DNA of 64,000 nt from Gymnopus androsaceus JB14 (GCA_009733575.1 ML769425.1:178509-242508), one strand, 5' to 3'. Shown: positions 34,092-46,700, counted from the stretch's first letter. Numbers and translations: made by a program. The notes: a model not told the origin generated them from the sequence alone.

Positions 34092-35847
34092 TTGCCTTTT
34101 ACAGCAGACAATGGCCTTTTCAGTTTCTCTTTCTCAACGATAGGCCACGAAATCCTCTCCATGCTCGTCTCCTTGAAATCCCAGAGGAACTTGTCGCTCT
34201 CGTGCTTCACAACCTATCTCACGACAAGCAAGTTTAAAAACCTCTGTCTAGTTGGGAATCACGTCCTTCTCTCCATTGCTCGACCTCTAACCTGGAAAGA
34301 GGTCGCATTCCACATTGATTTAGAACGAACCAATAGCTTAAATGACATAGTTGCCTTTGTGGCCGACGACAACCGCGCCAAGAGGGTAACTTCAGTTAAT
34401 CTCCGGTTTTCAGGATTCTACGACTTTGATTCCCCGATAATCAGTCTCGTTCGAGAGGTCTTGGGCAAGTTTATCAATCTGAACCATGCTTATCTTTGTT
34501 TCTTCGAGGCATTGATGAGCATGATCCATTCGGCTCCTAACCTCCCGATTCTGCTGCAAGTCGTACTGGAATCACTTCCGTCGACTTTGGAGAGCGTTTA
34601 TGTTGAAGGACACAATATCAACGATTTATGGGAACCTACCGGGCCCATGAATCTTCCTCAGACTCAATTGAAGAGTATGGCTATGGCGTTTTGCAGTCCA
34701 TTAATGTCCAAGGCTTGGAGCTCTGTACAAAACCTCGAAGTTATAGAAGTTTGTAGCGGTGATGGGGAAGAGCGCTACCACAGTATGGTTGAAGCGCGGA
34801 GTGAAGATGTTGAAATTGAGGAAAATTTTGCAGAGTTCTTTCGAGGTGAGTGATATTATTTCCAAAATATATTAGAGAAAACTAACGAAAAGCTCAGGAT
34901 ACTATGGCGAAACCTTTGGAGCAAGATATCTTCTTAACGAAGCTATGCTTCGCGCTGGTTATTTTAACCGTCTAAGACGTCTTCATTTTTTCTCCGAAAC
35001 CTCTCGAAGTGGAGGAGGGGAAGACATCGATCCTTTGGTTGCGTTCTTCCAGGTGTGCCTCAGCAGTTAAATCATTACTCTTTTCCTTTCGACTAACGTC
35101 CCTCAAGGCGAACCCAAACTGCTTTCCAGTGCTAGAGGAGCTCATTCTCCGGCTTCCATTTGAAATCGGCGAATACGAGACCATCCTAGTATCCGTGGCT
35201 AGTCCTCGCCTCAAGATTCTTATGATAGAACTTGTGGATCGAAATGCCCGCGATGTTCAAGAATTACAACCCATCTTCTCCGAGACTGACCTAATATGGG
35301 AGAAACTTACATCTCTAGAACAGCTTTGGCTACCTATCGAAGGAGTGGATGGAATTGTGCGTGAACGCCGCTCTTTAAGCTTTTCATGCACTAACATGGC
35401 TCTGATCATCAGGAATTTTTCGGACCCGCGATATCATTTCTCAAAAACCTCACACATCTCTACTTTACTGAACTCGACGAAGAAGATTATGAGGATGATT
35501 TGGGGGACATTACGGAGGAAGTGGTGAAACACCTGGGACTTCCGAGTCATCTTCCACGACTCGAGGTGGTTTCCTGGCGTGAAACTGTTTCAGTGAAAAT
35601 CCACAGGAATAGGAAGGACGGTACGGTGAAGTGGGTAACTGAATGGGATTATGAGCAACCCAAGTGGCAATGCTTTTCACCGACTAATAAAGGGTGGTGG
35701 GATTCGACTCCGAGTCCAAGTGAAGAAGAGGATAGTGAAGACGAGGATAATGGAGACGAGGATAGTCGAAAGGCGAGGATAGTGCTAGTGGGTGTCTATA
35801 TTTATTCTCTACTATACACATATAACTACAGACAAATGAAAGCTTAA
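34092..35847 (+). CDS. F-box protein, leucine-rich, possibly frameshifted
   Basis: Around 34165-34230 one frame reads LEIPEELVALVLHNLSHDKQ and, one base over from 34231, FKNLCLVGNHVLLSIARPL then TWKEVAFHI. Together this is the fungal F-box pattern (LP.EL...I..NL......LCLV...). Downstream exons are Leu-rich (NLPILLQVVLESLPSTLESVY, LRRLHFFSETS, FPVLEELILRLPFEIGEYET) and alternate helix and strand like irregular LRRs. The C-terminus is acidic (SEEEDSEDEDNGDEDS). F-box proteins recruit substrates to SCF ubiquitin ligases; the target is unknown. The true start is uncertain: ATG at 34110 (MAFSVSLSQ) also needs a frame change. Such genes form large expanded families in agarics. Confidence 0.65.
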
Positions 35848-35993
35848 TTACCTAGCTATTTCATGACCATCGTATCATCGAGAAAATACCATCTGCAAAC
35901 CACCTGAGTTCCAGCAGAACACATCGATAGGCAGACGGAAGCGGCGTCCCGCGGTTCATCCGATTCGAATACCACTACGACTTGTTCCAAACC

Positions 35994-37270
35994 ATGGCGA
36001 TTGATTTGGAATTACAAGGTGTCCATGTTCTCGTCACAGGCAAGTACCCTCATTCTTCAGAATCGCAGAGTGACGGGCTTATTCAAGTTATTGTGCATAG
36101 GTGCTAGCGGCGGTATTGGACTAGAAACAGTGAAGCTTTTTCTGGGTGCGTGTACCCAACACCATATGAAAGGATACTTTTCTCATCTCGCTTATAGAAC
36201 AAGGGCCAAAGTAACGGCTCACTACAACACCAATCCATCCACTCTCCGTTCCATGGAATCAGAACTAGGCTCTAGTTCTTCCAATCTGTTCACCGCACAA
36301 GCCCAACTTACCTCTGAACCTTCCGTCAAATCCCTCTTTCAGTCCGCCCAATCTCACTTCAACGACCTCCCGGTCCAAGTTCTCATCGTGAACCACGGTA
36401 TATGGCCTCCTCGAGACACCTGTGTATGGGAAATGGAGCTGGATCAGTGGAAAGAGACTATCGATGTTAATCTAACTGCGAGTTTTTTGGTGGCAAAGTA
36501 TTTTTTGAAGGCTTTGGCGGACTTGGGCGACGGTCAGAATGAAGTAAAGGAGAAAGCGAATGTGGTGTTTGTGGGTAGCTCGGCGGGGAGATTTGGAGAG
36601 AAGGGGCATGCGGATTATGCTGCTTCCAAGAGTGGTACGCCTCTTTCAGAAGTGCTGATCGTTGTTCAACGTACATAGGTATGATGCATGGATTAACACT
36701 TACTCTCAAGAACGAGATCGTCAAGATCGCTCCTCGAGGACGCGTCAACTGTGTCGCTCCAGGCTGGGTCAGAACTCCGTTGGCTGAAGAGGCATTAAAT
36801 GATCCGGAGGTTGTTTATCGGGCGCTGGCAACGTACGTTCGTTGTTACTGTTTCCTCCTCCTCCCTCATTGTATCTTCACCCACGACTCACACTCCTCTC
36901 TTAGAACCCCCCTCAAGAAAATTGGAACAACATACGATACCGCAGTGCAGATCACACTTTTAGCTTCAAGTAAGGTGTCAGGACATGTATCTGGTCAGAT
37001 CGTTAATGTTGCTGGAGGGATGGAAGGTACGTTATTCTGGTTTTGGCTCTCCGGTCTACGTGCCCCTGTCGTTTTTTCTCCCTGCTGTTGGTTCACATAC
37101 TTCAGGCGCGTTCTGGCCGTAATTTCACGCTTGGCTTCTGTGTCAAGTCTTTGCCACAGCTTCATCATACTCCTTTTCGTGGACGCGAGTTGTTGGCAAG
37201 CTAACGAGTTTTTCTTGTCTTGTTTCTAGGACGTTTATTGAATAAACCGGAAGATATCAATACAATTTGA
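35994..37270 (+). CDS. Short-chain dehydrogenase/reductase (SDR)
   Basis: ATG at 35994 (MAIDLELQGVHVLVT) joins by a GC-AG intron (36040-36100, donor GCAAGT) to GASGGIGLETVKLFL, the glycine-rich cofactor motif. Later come VLIVNHG (the NAG-type motif), IDVNLTASFLVAKYFLKAL, the catalytic Ser in VFVGSSAGR and YAASKSG (YxxxK). MMHGLTLTLKNEI and RVNCVAPGWVRTPLAEEAL follow, then KIGTTYDTAVQITLLAS, GQIVNVAGGMEG and a short last exon RLLNKPEDINTI. The substrate cannot be inferred. At 36198-36210 one G seems missing in a G run (EQGAKVTAHYN needs it), so this copy has a frameshift or error. The partial duplicate at 39.1 kb shares the first two exons. Confidence 0.8.
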
Positions 37271-37430
37271 AGTGCAGTGAGAGGAATGAAACCGGTCTCT
37301 GCGTCAGGATGTTTATGTCCGTCCTAGAGTGAATAGCGCTATAGGATAATCTGAGCTTCACTCATATATTTTGCAAATGATATAAGCTTCGGTCATTATG
37401 TCCAATCTCTACGTGATATCAACCCCAATA

Positions 37431-38980
37431 TCACTTGGAGCTGAACCTATTCTCATTCCATTCCCTCATTGCCCTGTCTGCCATTTCTTCCAGTATTTCC
37501 GTCGTGACCTGGTCCCCACTCTGGACCGGTATACCCCTTGGAAACTCTGGGAAGAAGACGAACGCTGACGTGGGGTAAATAAAAAGAGGATTGAGATACG
37601 AGAAGATTTGCATACCTATCTGTGAGCATCACGAGGGCCTTTGTGGCACTCTCTTCGAGTTGATCCAAATCCTTCTCCAGATAGCACTTTTGGAGTGCAG
37701 CGTAACACTCCTCAGCTTTCGCTAAGCCATTTTCCCAAGCTGAGAGAGAAGGATGTTGTTCGTTCTGTTACACCAACAGGTCAGAATGACAATATGTCCG
37801 AGCTGTAGGAGGGCTGACCGAGGCGGAGTAAGAAGTGGATACTTCAGAGATCTGTTGGTGCGGGATCGAGGACCCTAACTTGGAACTTGAAATCTATACA
37901 GAAGACTTAGAGAGTGCAGAATAATGGTCATGGAAGTACATACATCTCCATTATGAGCGCGAGCTTTGCTATGAGCGACTGTTGCTTGGAGGGACTCAAT
38001 GTATCCATACATGAGAACACTGAGAATCTTGTTGCTTACTGGAAAAGTGTCGACACATGTCAGGAAAGCAGAAAGGCTAGACAAGTCACAAACTTTTTAT
38101 CATGTCTTTAAAAAACAATTCTCGAGTCACATTGGCAATATAGTTTTCCTGGTCTTCGTAGAACTTCATCTCAATGGGGCAATAGGTAAAGAAACGGAAA
38201 GTAGTTAGATCCGTGAGCAGGCCACAGACGCGAAGATCGCCATAACCAGCCACCTGGCCGTTCGCTTCTGCAGCCGCTGGAACCAAAATCATCAGAGCAA
38301 CTCCAACAACATTAGAAAACCACGTACCAAGGAGTTGGAGGAATATCTGAGCTATATTTTCATTTCCAAGAACCAGTTTCATCTCCACTACAAAGAATAG
38401 AACACCTCCAATGGCGACGATCTAGGAGTAAATGTTAGTTCGGAAAAGTGGAAAAAGAGTAGGCAAATACTTCATGTTCTACTGCACCACCGGAGGAGTA
38501 CCGCGTAGCTTGCATTGGAGGGTCTGGTTTGTCGACAATACGTCCTTCGAATAATGCAATAATTGGTACAAGGACTGGCTCGAGAAGTTTCGTTCTGGTG
38601 GCCTCTCGGGTCTGTGCCGTTTTCTCTTTGTAAACATCCATAAATTTCCATCCTTCTTTGAACATGCTTTTCAACATCGAGGGAGGTAGTACACAATTGG
38701 GCGGGGAGAAGTGGTCAAGTTCCACCAGCCCGGGATTACGATGAAGACCGAGCTGGTCTGCTACTGTGGCCCACTTGGCATCGGAAAACGATGGGACAAG
38801 ATTTGTGCGAGCGCGTTTTATTTCGCGATCGCTGACGTCGAGTTCCTGAAGGAGATGAGCGAGCAACGCAGCACGTCCCGCTGGCGTAAGGTTTTCTAGT
38901 TCGTGCAACACATCAGACTTCCAGTTGGGTGGTAGATCAGTGATTGCCTCCTCCAGTTCCTCTCTTCCACGTTTGGTCAT
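37431..38980 (-). CDS. Basidiomycete hypothetical protein
   Basis: ATG at 38980 opens MTKRGREELEEAITDLPPNW with ENLTPAGRAALLAHLLQELD, a helical N-terminus of about 175 residues. After an intron come a hydrophobic segment (IVAIGGVLFFVVEM) and a long helical exon (38388-38100). Smaller exons follow, ending EILEEMADRAMREWNENRF and a stop at 37431. A possible single membrane segment is the only localisation clue. I do not recognise a named domain. Splice sites are plausible throughout and the gene looks expressed-type rather than decayed. Confidence 0.6.
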
Positions 38981-39083
38981 CTGGATTGAACTGGGACGCA
39001 GTTGCTGTAGGACTGAAGGAAGATAGGTTTCTTAAATAGGGGTAGGCGGAACTTGAAGCCGCGTCCTGGCGGTCCATTTGTAA

Positions 39084-39290
39084 AACCTTGGCGATTGACT
39101 TGGAACTACAAGGCGTCCTTGTACATGTTCTCGTCACAGGCAAGTAGCCTCGTTCTTCAGGATCGCAGAATAATGGGCTTATTGTATATAGGTGCTAGCG
39201 GCGGTATTGGACTGGAAACAGTGAAGCTTTTTCTGGATGCGTGTACCAACACCATATGGAAGGATACCTTTTTCATCGGACTCCACGAAG
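39084..39290 (+). pseudogene. Truncated duplicate of the SDR gene 5' end
   Basis: The segment repeats the 5' region of the SDR at 35994: GCGATTGACTTGGAACTACA, TCTCGTCACAGGCAAGTA, the first intron in shortened form, GGTGCTAGCGGCGGTATTGG and ACAGTGAAGCTTTTTCTGG, then part of intron 2. The start codon is changed from ATG to TTG, and homology ends about 39290. This is a 5' fragment duplication on the far side of the 37431-38980 gene, now non-functional. Confidence 0.8.
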
Positions 39291-39299
39291 AATCTAGCT

Positions 39300-40840
39300 T
39301 ACTTCGCCGGATTCTTACTTGCGTCAGTGGCCAGATTTTTGAGACCCTACCTTTCCGACGCTTTCTGTAGTATATGGGTTTCTGTCATTACGACGGACGG
39401 GGCTCTGGCATTCCTGAAATACCAGCGCCTACAACGCTAGTTAGCCCGAGTATAGCCTTGCGCGCCGCGCGGACTCTGATCGAATCGCCTCTTCATATGG
39501 CGGAGAAAGGAAAGCTACAAATGGATCCCGTCTTTCCCCATCTCACTGCAAATTATCAATCACAAGGAAAGTGAACAATAAAGAAAATCGAAGATGCCCA
39601 CAACTTGAACGTATGTAGCTACGTTTGAGCTATGGCTATCACATCCTGAGGTCGTTATACCGCTGATCATCGTGGAGAAGACTACACCTCAACTCCTTCT
39701 CCCGTCTCATTGGTAGGAATCTATCATCAGTCATAATGAAAGATACGATACGAATCTAACTCGCGAGCAGAAATCAAGGATGCCCACAACTAAATCCCCA
39801 TTTAACTCGTTCCCATCTTCTCCAGTATCACCCATCACAATCAAACTGCGCCGCCAGCTCATGGAAAGATACGAAAATCAATGCCGCCTAGCGTCGCCGT
39901 ATCTCAGGTTCCCATCTTACTTTTTCCTGTAGCGAGCTTTCTCTTATCTCACCTAACGTTCGGAGCCTTTCATCTTTTTTACGTTCTCCTTGCTGGGCCA
40001 GCGTTCTGCTCTAGGTCAAAATCTTGCCCTTTAACAAAATCCCCCCGGAGATCTGATTGACATCCATGAGCTGCACGGCAGAACTTGAAGGAATCAAGTT
40101 CTCCAAATTGTTCTCAGCATTGCTATCTGAATCAGTATATTGCCGGCAGTCTCAGCTCCCAGTAGCATCAATTCTGAGATTCCATCCTCTACCAAACGCA
40201 AGTGCATCTTTCACTGCTGTACAGGCTTTGGGGGTGCAGGGTACACGCCAGGCCACAAAGTCTTAATACCAGATTTAAATCTGCATACGGAATCGAATCT
40301 GAGTATTGGACAGTGGGTTAGAGCTGCTGCGAGTAGGAGTTTGCAATAAAGTCAGTTGCAGGAGAATATGAATCCGACGATGAATGCGAGAAGTGCGACT
40401 AGTGGTAGCGGAAGTGCAAATAACGGGGGCTTTGACGGGTTCGTTGATACGAATCCATTTACGATGAGGACTTTGGATGTGTTAGTACCTCTTTTTGTTT
40501 CCTTTTCCTGTTGAGTTGACAACGTGTTCTTCCTCTTTTCCTTCTTGGAACATGATACTATGATTTGCAGATACTGAATGCCACTATAGACCAAAATGGC
40601 TGCACCACTTCATCTAACTATGCACAACAACGCAAAACTCTCGAACGCGAAACCCTCTCTCCCTCCCCTCTCATCAACCCGGTGCGAATGTGCCAACGTT
40701 CGCGGTACGCACTTCATCGGCCTGGCATCCATACTCAAACCAGCGTATGTCGTCTATTGGTCGTCTATTCTGACAAACCCAACTTGCCTTCGACCCGACG
40801 AGGAATATCTATGGTGGCAGTTTTCACAAAATATCAGACT
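39300..40840 (+). other. Degenerate or undefined coding remnants
   Basis: Several open segments have coding-like composition: MPTTKSPFNSFPSSPVSPI from about 39779, SSINSEIPSSTKRKCIFHC (about 40150), and NARSATSGSGSANNGGFDGF (about 40385) followed by a plausible intron and NATIDQNGCTTSSNYAQQ. They do not form one continuous frame and no family is recognised. The transposon block starting near 40840 may have cut the 3' end of this gene. Confidence 0.3.
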
Positions 40841-42040
40841 TTGACTACATTTCGGACTCGCGATCTGGACTTGGACTGCTAATCACATGCTCGACTTGTG
40901 ACTTTGACTTTTTTTACTCACTTTGACTGCCTGCCACCTAGCTCTTGACTGGATGTTGGACCGCGTATCCATCAATATACTCAATAATTCACTAAGGACC
41001 TCAGCTGAAGTTGCTGTACTCGAAAAATAAGCGCAGATTTCTAAACATGTAATCCTAGCCGGCCGGCAACAGCAAATATTCGCTTTGGCCTAAGTATTGG
41101 CTGGTTCCGTTCCTCTAAACTAATGCATTTGAAATTATAATAGCTCAGGTCAAATGTATATAATTATCCAAAAAGTATGTAAACCCCGCCGATACGCGTC
41201 TTTTACACGTTAAAACGCGTCGAGACTCATGCAAGCGCCCATTTGGTGCCAGCACCTTGGGACAGTTACCCAATTTGGAAGTAGCCGCCTTTATGCGGGC
41301 AGAGCCACCAGAGTGTAAAGAAAGGAAATATGGGGACCTGAATTCCACTGAGTCCAAGTCCAAGTTGAGTCCAAGTCAAAGTCAAGGTGATTGAAGGTCG
41401 GACAAGTCTGGGGCTCTTCACCGTAGCCGTACCCATACGGATACGGACGGTACGGTACGGAATTTTTCCGTACCGTAGCTACTCAGAACTCTCCGTATAC
41501 GGTACGGAAAAATACGGCGTATACGCCGTAATACGGGGCTTGGCATTTACCTAACGAAAGTAGTCGGATTGAGCAGATTTTGGACTAGTTATTGGAATTC
41601 ATTTGGAGAATAAGCTATAACTAATTTGCTTAAATCTTCAACACATTGCTGCACCATGTTTACGCCAGGTTTTGGATCTTTACAACTGTGTTACACTGTG
41701 TCACAATCATGTTGAAGTCCTTCTTTGCTTGATTCTTTTGCAATGCAACTCCCAAATGTAGATAGATGCATATGTACATACATTATATATTCATTTCTAA
41801 CATAAAATAATTTATACATCCAAAATATTCTAACTTTAGTTTGAGAATGTAAATGGTCCGTATACGCCGTATACGGCCGTATTTTTCCCGTACCGTACCG
41901 TAGCCCAAAAATTTGGGCCGTAATACGGAAAAAATCTCCGTACCGTATACGGTACGTACGGTGAAAAGCCCTAGACAAGTCCAGATCAGTCATGTGCAAG
42001 TCCAGAACAGTCGTGTGAAAGTCATCATACTTTGTGAATT
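40841..42040. repeat. Region with GACTTTGACTTGGACT-type repeats, host of a nested hAT-like element
   Basis: Clusters of GACTTTGAC, TGGACTTGGACT and CAAGTCCA occur at 40838-40950, 41345-41410 and 41974-42025, in opposite orientations on the two sides. This is the pattern of subterminal repeats of an older non-autonomous element of about 1.2 kb. Its exact ends and target duplication were not found. The element 41409-41973 is inserted in it. Confidence 0.45.
41409..41973. mobile_element. hAT-like non-autonomous element with CCGTA/TACGG repeats
   Basis: The 565-bp element begins TGGGGCTCTTCACCGTA and ends with the reverse complement of TAGGGCTTTTCACCGTA. The two GACAAGTC target duplications (41401-41408 and 41974-41981) are perfect. 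Both subterminal zones (about 140 bp each) consist of tightly packed CCGTA, TACGG, GTACGGTACGG and CGTATACGG motifs in both orientations around an AT-rich core. The 8-bp duplication and TAGGG terminus fit hAT (YARNG). Non-coding. Confidence 0.9.
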
Positions 42041-43299
42041 ATGCTTTCATAAATACAAGCTTTATGACCCATGCCTACGTCATGGAAACTCAGACTCAGG
42101 ATAGACAACAATAATATTGAGTCTTGAAAATACATATGTAGTGTTTTTCTACTGGGTTAAAAGAACCTCTGGATAAATCAAAGATAAACTATGTTTTCTG
42201 TCAGGAAAACCAAATCAAACCCTAGTACCTACCATCTGGAAAAATCACCTTCACTCCCTGCTTTGTTGTACTATGTGACATAGCAACATATCATTGACCA
42301 TGGGTAAGCACTGGTGATTGTAGGTTCAGTCCAACTTGCTTCACAGACTACCCTTGTGAGATTTGATACTTAGGCATTGCAAAAGCAAGACAAACTGGGA
42401 ATTGCCGTTGTTCCTAGATGAATGGTAAATCTTGGGTAAATCTGAATTTGAAGGTTATTGTTACACATGGAATAAATGCAGTTTCACCATGGTCACCACC
42501 CAGTGGCTGAACTTCCAAAACTTGTTCAGTGCAATGGGCAAGGACTGCCCATATACCATTGAAAACACCTACAGTAGGATCTAGATTCAGAATCATCAAT
42601 AGTGCACTAATCTTCAACTTCAAGTGTGAAATTAATGCCATCTAAGTACTCCACAGGATACTTACTGAAAGTCCCCATTATCAGCTGCATTAATAATAGA
42701 TCTCAGATTTAAGTGTTTCAGACAATTAACTTACACCAAACTTTTCATGAACATAGCTTCTTAAGTGCAGGTGCGGGGTGGAGGGAGGGTACATATAGAG
42801 ACTTTAATCCTGCCTTCCTTGCTCAGTACTACCACAACTCCTTCCTGACCCATCTCCTGGCACTGTGTGCACCATTCTAAGTGTTGGCAACTTGGTTGTA
42901 TAAAAAAAGACCTATGTATAGGAATTTTCTTTTAATTAATCAGATTCAATCCTGAGGGATTGCTGAAGTCTAATCAGTAAAGGAAAAACCAATGCAATGC
43001 AAACATACATGTACGAGATCCACCTAGCGAGGTTGAAAGTGGTTCCGTCGCAAACAGGTGAGTCAGACTCCATCTCGCTAGTCTACTTTATTAATTGTGC
43101 TTCTTCGGAGCATCTCCCAATACATGCAGGCCCCCGGGGGTTGATTTTGCCTAATACAAAGGTTCACTGAGCTGATTAGTCTTATTTATTTTGCATTTAA
43201 AAAAAATCCAGAGTTATTGAACTTATTTACATAGACATAGAACTTTCGACTTATACTCAAATGAGTGCATATATATGAATTTGAAGCTCAGATTGCAGC
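42041..43299. other. AT-rich intergenic region, no gene supported
   Basis: No coherent open frame or recognisable motif. A pair of short inverted segments (CCTAGCGAGG and CTCGCTAG) flanks GTTGAAAGTGGTTCCGTC near 43020-43085. The sequence otherwise looks like decayed repeats. Confidence 0.35.
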
Positions 43300-43383
43300 G
43301 CCAGCCGTGACGTCCAGTGCGTGGAGCACTGGGGGCTCCCCCAGACCCCATGCTGCCGCGGGCCTGCTGCGCGGAGCTTATGC
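43300..43383. repeat. G+C-rich interspersed sequence, left part (split by Copia)
   Basis: A sharp G+C-rich island (GGGGGCTCCCCCAGACCCC, CGCGGGCCTGCTGCGCGGAG) in AT-rich surroundings runs straight into the Copia target duplication TATGC. It resumes on the other side at 49038 (TATGCCTGCGGCACTGGC). It looks like a short repetitive sequence family, identity unknown. Confidence 0.45.
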
Positions 43384-43727
43384 TGTTAGAGTTACGTTCC
43401 TAAATAGGAAGTAGCAGCAGTAAGTCCACACAGGACTTAGTAGTAGCGATCACACAGATCGATGGGGGACAACGGTGTTATTACAGGGTATGGTACCTAA
43501 GCTTATATACAGTCCTAAGTACAAACAATATATTGGGCAAGTGGCTACTGCGTGAATATGTGTGTGGCTACTGTCCATACGGTGAAGTGGGTACTGTGAG
43601 AGAGCAAGTGGATACGGCGAGACGATAACAGTGGAGTGCATGGGATGGTGATACAAACAAGTGGAGACTACAAGAAAGTGTTCCATGTATAGTTCAATAA
43701 GATATATTTACCTTTGATATTCCAACA
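43384..43727 (-). repeat. 3' LTR of the Copia element
   Basis: 344 bp, TG...CA ends (on the coding strand TGTTGGAATATC to CTCTAACA). It differs from the 5' LTR by about ten substitutions and by lacking one 19-bp segment. Confidence 0.95.
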
Positions 43728-43736
43728 CTCCCCTTC
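43728..43736 (-). other. Polypurine tract
   Basis: On the minus strand GAAGGGGAG lies directly before the 3' LTR, the expected plus-strand primer for reverse transcription. Confidence 0.85.
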
Positions 43737-46700
43737 AAACCTTCGCTAATCCCATGGATGCTGCAAAGTGTTTGGCTTTCATTGAAGGTAAGGCTTTGGT
43801 GAAGATGTCTGCTGTCATGTTTTTGGTAGGGCAGTATGTAAGACGAATTTTACCTTCCTCAATGACGCAGCGGATGAAGTGGTATCGGATATCAATGTGT
43901 TTGGTCCTGGCATGAAAACAATCATCCTTCGCCAATGCAATGGCAGACTGATTGTCTGACATGATAGGGATGGCATGAGTAATTGGACCAAAGATCTCCA
44001 ATAAAAGATTCCTAAGCCAGATCGCTTCCTTTGCTGCATGGGTCAAAGCAATATACTCGGCTTCCGTGGTGGATAAAGAAATGGTATCCTGTCGTTTCAA
44101 CAACCAAGATACTGCTCCGCCATTCAACATAAAAATGTACCCGGAAATAGCATGTCGATCCTCTTGGGACATACCATCCGCATACGTATAGCCTTGGACT
44201 GTCTCCTGATTGCTTGTACTGAGCCAAAAGTCTCGAGTGTATTTGAGATAGGCATAGACACGGCGTACACCATTCCAATGAGTGATGCCGGGGTTTTGTG
44301 AAAAGCGAGCAAGGATAGAGACTGCATACGTGATGTCAGGTCTCGTAGCAACGGATAAGTACTGGAGAGCGCCAAGGGCCTCTCTGTAGGGTTTGTCACG
44401 CATAAAAGCAATATCCTTGACCGTTTTGGGTGATTGGTCTTTGGTGAGGTGAATGTGGGGATCGAAGGGAATAGAGAGTGGCTTTATATCTGAGAATCCA
44501 TAGCAAGAGAGTATGGCGTCAATGTATGACCACTGGGATAGGTGAATCGTCCTATTATGGAGAGATCTTCGGATCTCAATCCCAAGTAGCCAATGAATTT
44601 CTCTGGAATCAACAACTTCAATTATAGCCCCAATATCTTTCTTCAATTTCTCCATGATGGCCAGGGTTTCGGTAACCAATGTCATGTCGTCAACATGTAT
44701 GAAAATGATGGTGAAGGGATTAGTGCAATAGAAAACAGCGTGATCAAAATCAGACTGTTTGAACCCCAGTTGGGTCATGATTTCCTTGAATCGCATGTAC
44801 CATTGTCAACCAGCGTGTTTAAGTCCATAAAGCGTGAGTTTAAGCCATAAGGTTTGACCTGGTTTTACCCCTACATCTATACCTGGAGGTGCCTTCATAA
44901 AAATGCGCTCGTTGTCGTCCAATTTTCCATAAAGGTAAGCTGATTTCACGTCCATTTGGTGAATAATCATGCTCTTCTCAGCTCCAATGCTGAGTATAGC
45001 ACGGGCTGATGCAAGTTTCGCGACAGATGCGAAGGTTTTGTCTGGGAAGTAGTCAATGTCTGGGATCTGATTAAATCCACGTACAACAAGACGAGCTCGG
45101 TGTCCTGTAATGACCTCGTTCATCCTTCTTGGTCCGATAGACCCATTTGGATGTGAGAATATTGGCATCTGGAGGTGGAGTAACAATTGTATAGGTTCCA
45201 CGCTCCTGGAGTCTGGAGATTTCGTCCTTCATGGCACCGTACCATTTGGAGCTGTCAGGTTGTCGCATAGCTTCTGCAACAGATAAAGGATCAGATTTGA
45301 TTTCTGATGTTACCTGACCTAGAGATGCGGTAAGATGTTGCAACTCATCACTTCCTTCTCCAAGTCCTTCAATGACGTCCCTGATCTTCTTGGTGGGTTG
45401 TCTGACTTGTTTCCCAGATACTTCGTCTGGTGCAATTGGTTTGGCAATCTCTTCTGGAACTGGTATGACAGGCTGTTCCGACTCGGTGACCGATGTTTCT
45501 AAATTTCCCAAATTTCCATCCTCCCCTTCAATGGGTTGGATCTGCCTGTCAGAGAAAACTACATTCCTCTCCGTCGTGACAGTGTGACGTGTTGGCCAGT
45601 AGATGTAGTGACTATTTGATTCGGGTTCAAGTCCTATCCAGCATCCTTCCTGGGCCTGTGGTTCCAATTTGCCGGGTTCCTTTTCTCGTTTAACATAAAC
45701 GATACTGCTGAAGATGTGAAGATTAGTAATGTCTGGTTTAATACCAAACCGTTTCTCATATGTAGTGGCCATTACAATGGCTTTCTTCGGTGTCCTGTTC
45801 CAAACATATACCGCATATTTCATCATGAATCCCCAAAGCCATTTTGGGAGTCCTGATGAGATCAAAAGACTTTGAACTGCATTCAGCAACGTTCGATGTG
45901 CGCGTTCCGCTATACCATTGTGTTCCGGGGTGTCGTGTACCGTGAGATGTTGTCATGTCCCAATACATTCCAGATATGCCGTGAATTTGTTACTGAGAAA
46001 TTCTCCCCCTTGATCAGAGTGGAGAACTTTAACAGTTGTACCGTATTGTGTTTGGAGACCTGTTTGGAGAACCACGTACTGTGCAAATGACTCGTCCTTT
46101 GACTTCATTTGGGGTTCCTCCAACCAATCAGTTGCTTCGTCAACTAAAGTCAGCATGTGTAAGTGCAATGGTTTACCATCCTGACTTGTAATGGTCCCCA
46201 CACGTCCATGTGGAAGATGTCTCCAAAATTCTCTGCACGTGGAGCTGATCACACCTGAGCGATAGGATACCTGGATGCTTTCCCAAGCATACAAGCGCGG
46301 CATTCTGGTTCGTCCATTTGCTTCGGATCCAATCCGATTCCACGAACCTGGTTGTCTCGGAACATATGCTTCATGTAAGCATAGTTGAAATGACCTAAGA
46401 TGCAGTGTGCCTTGTAAAGAGATACCAATCTGCCAATCTTGGTCGAATAAGCGTGTTCCCGTGATGGGATCTGGTATAGTCCGTTAATCTTTGGGATAAC
46501 TCCCACGAGTTTCCCCTGGTGATCTCTGATTGTCATTTTACCATTTGCGGTGTGGATGGCGTAACCATCATTGTCGAGTTTTCCCAGTGATACGAGTGTG
46601 TTGGGAGTGTCTGGACATAGAAGGGTGTTAGGGAGCTTTAACATTCTTATCTTTTGTTCCAATGTTGGGAGTTCCAGATGGAGTGTGCCAGAGATGTTTG

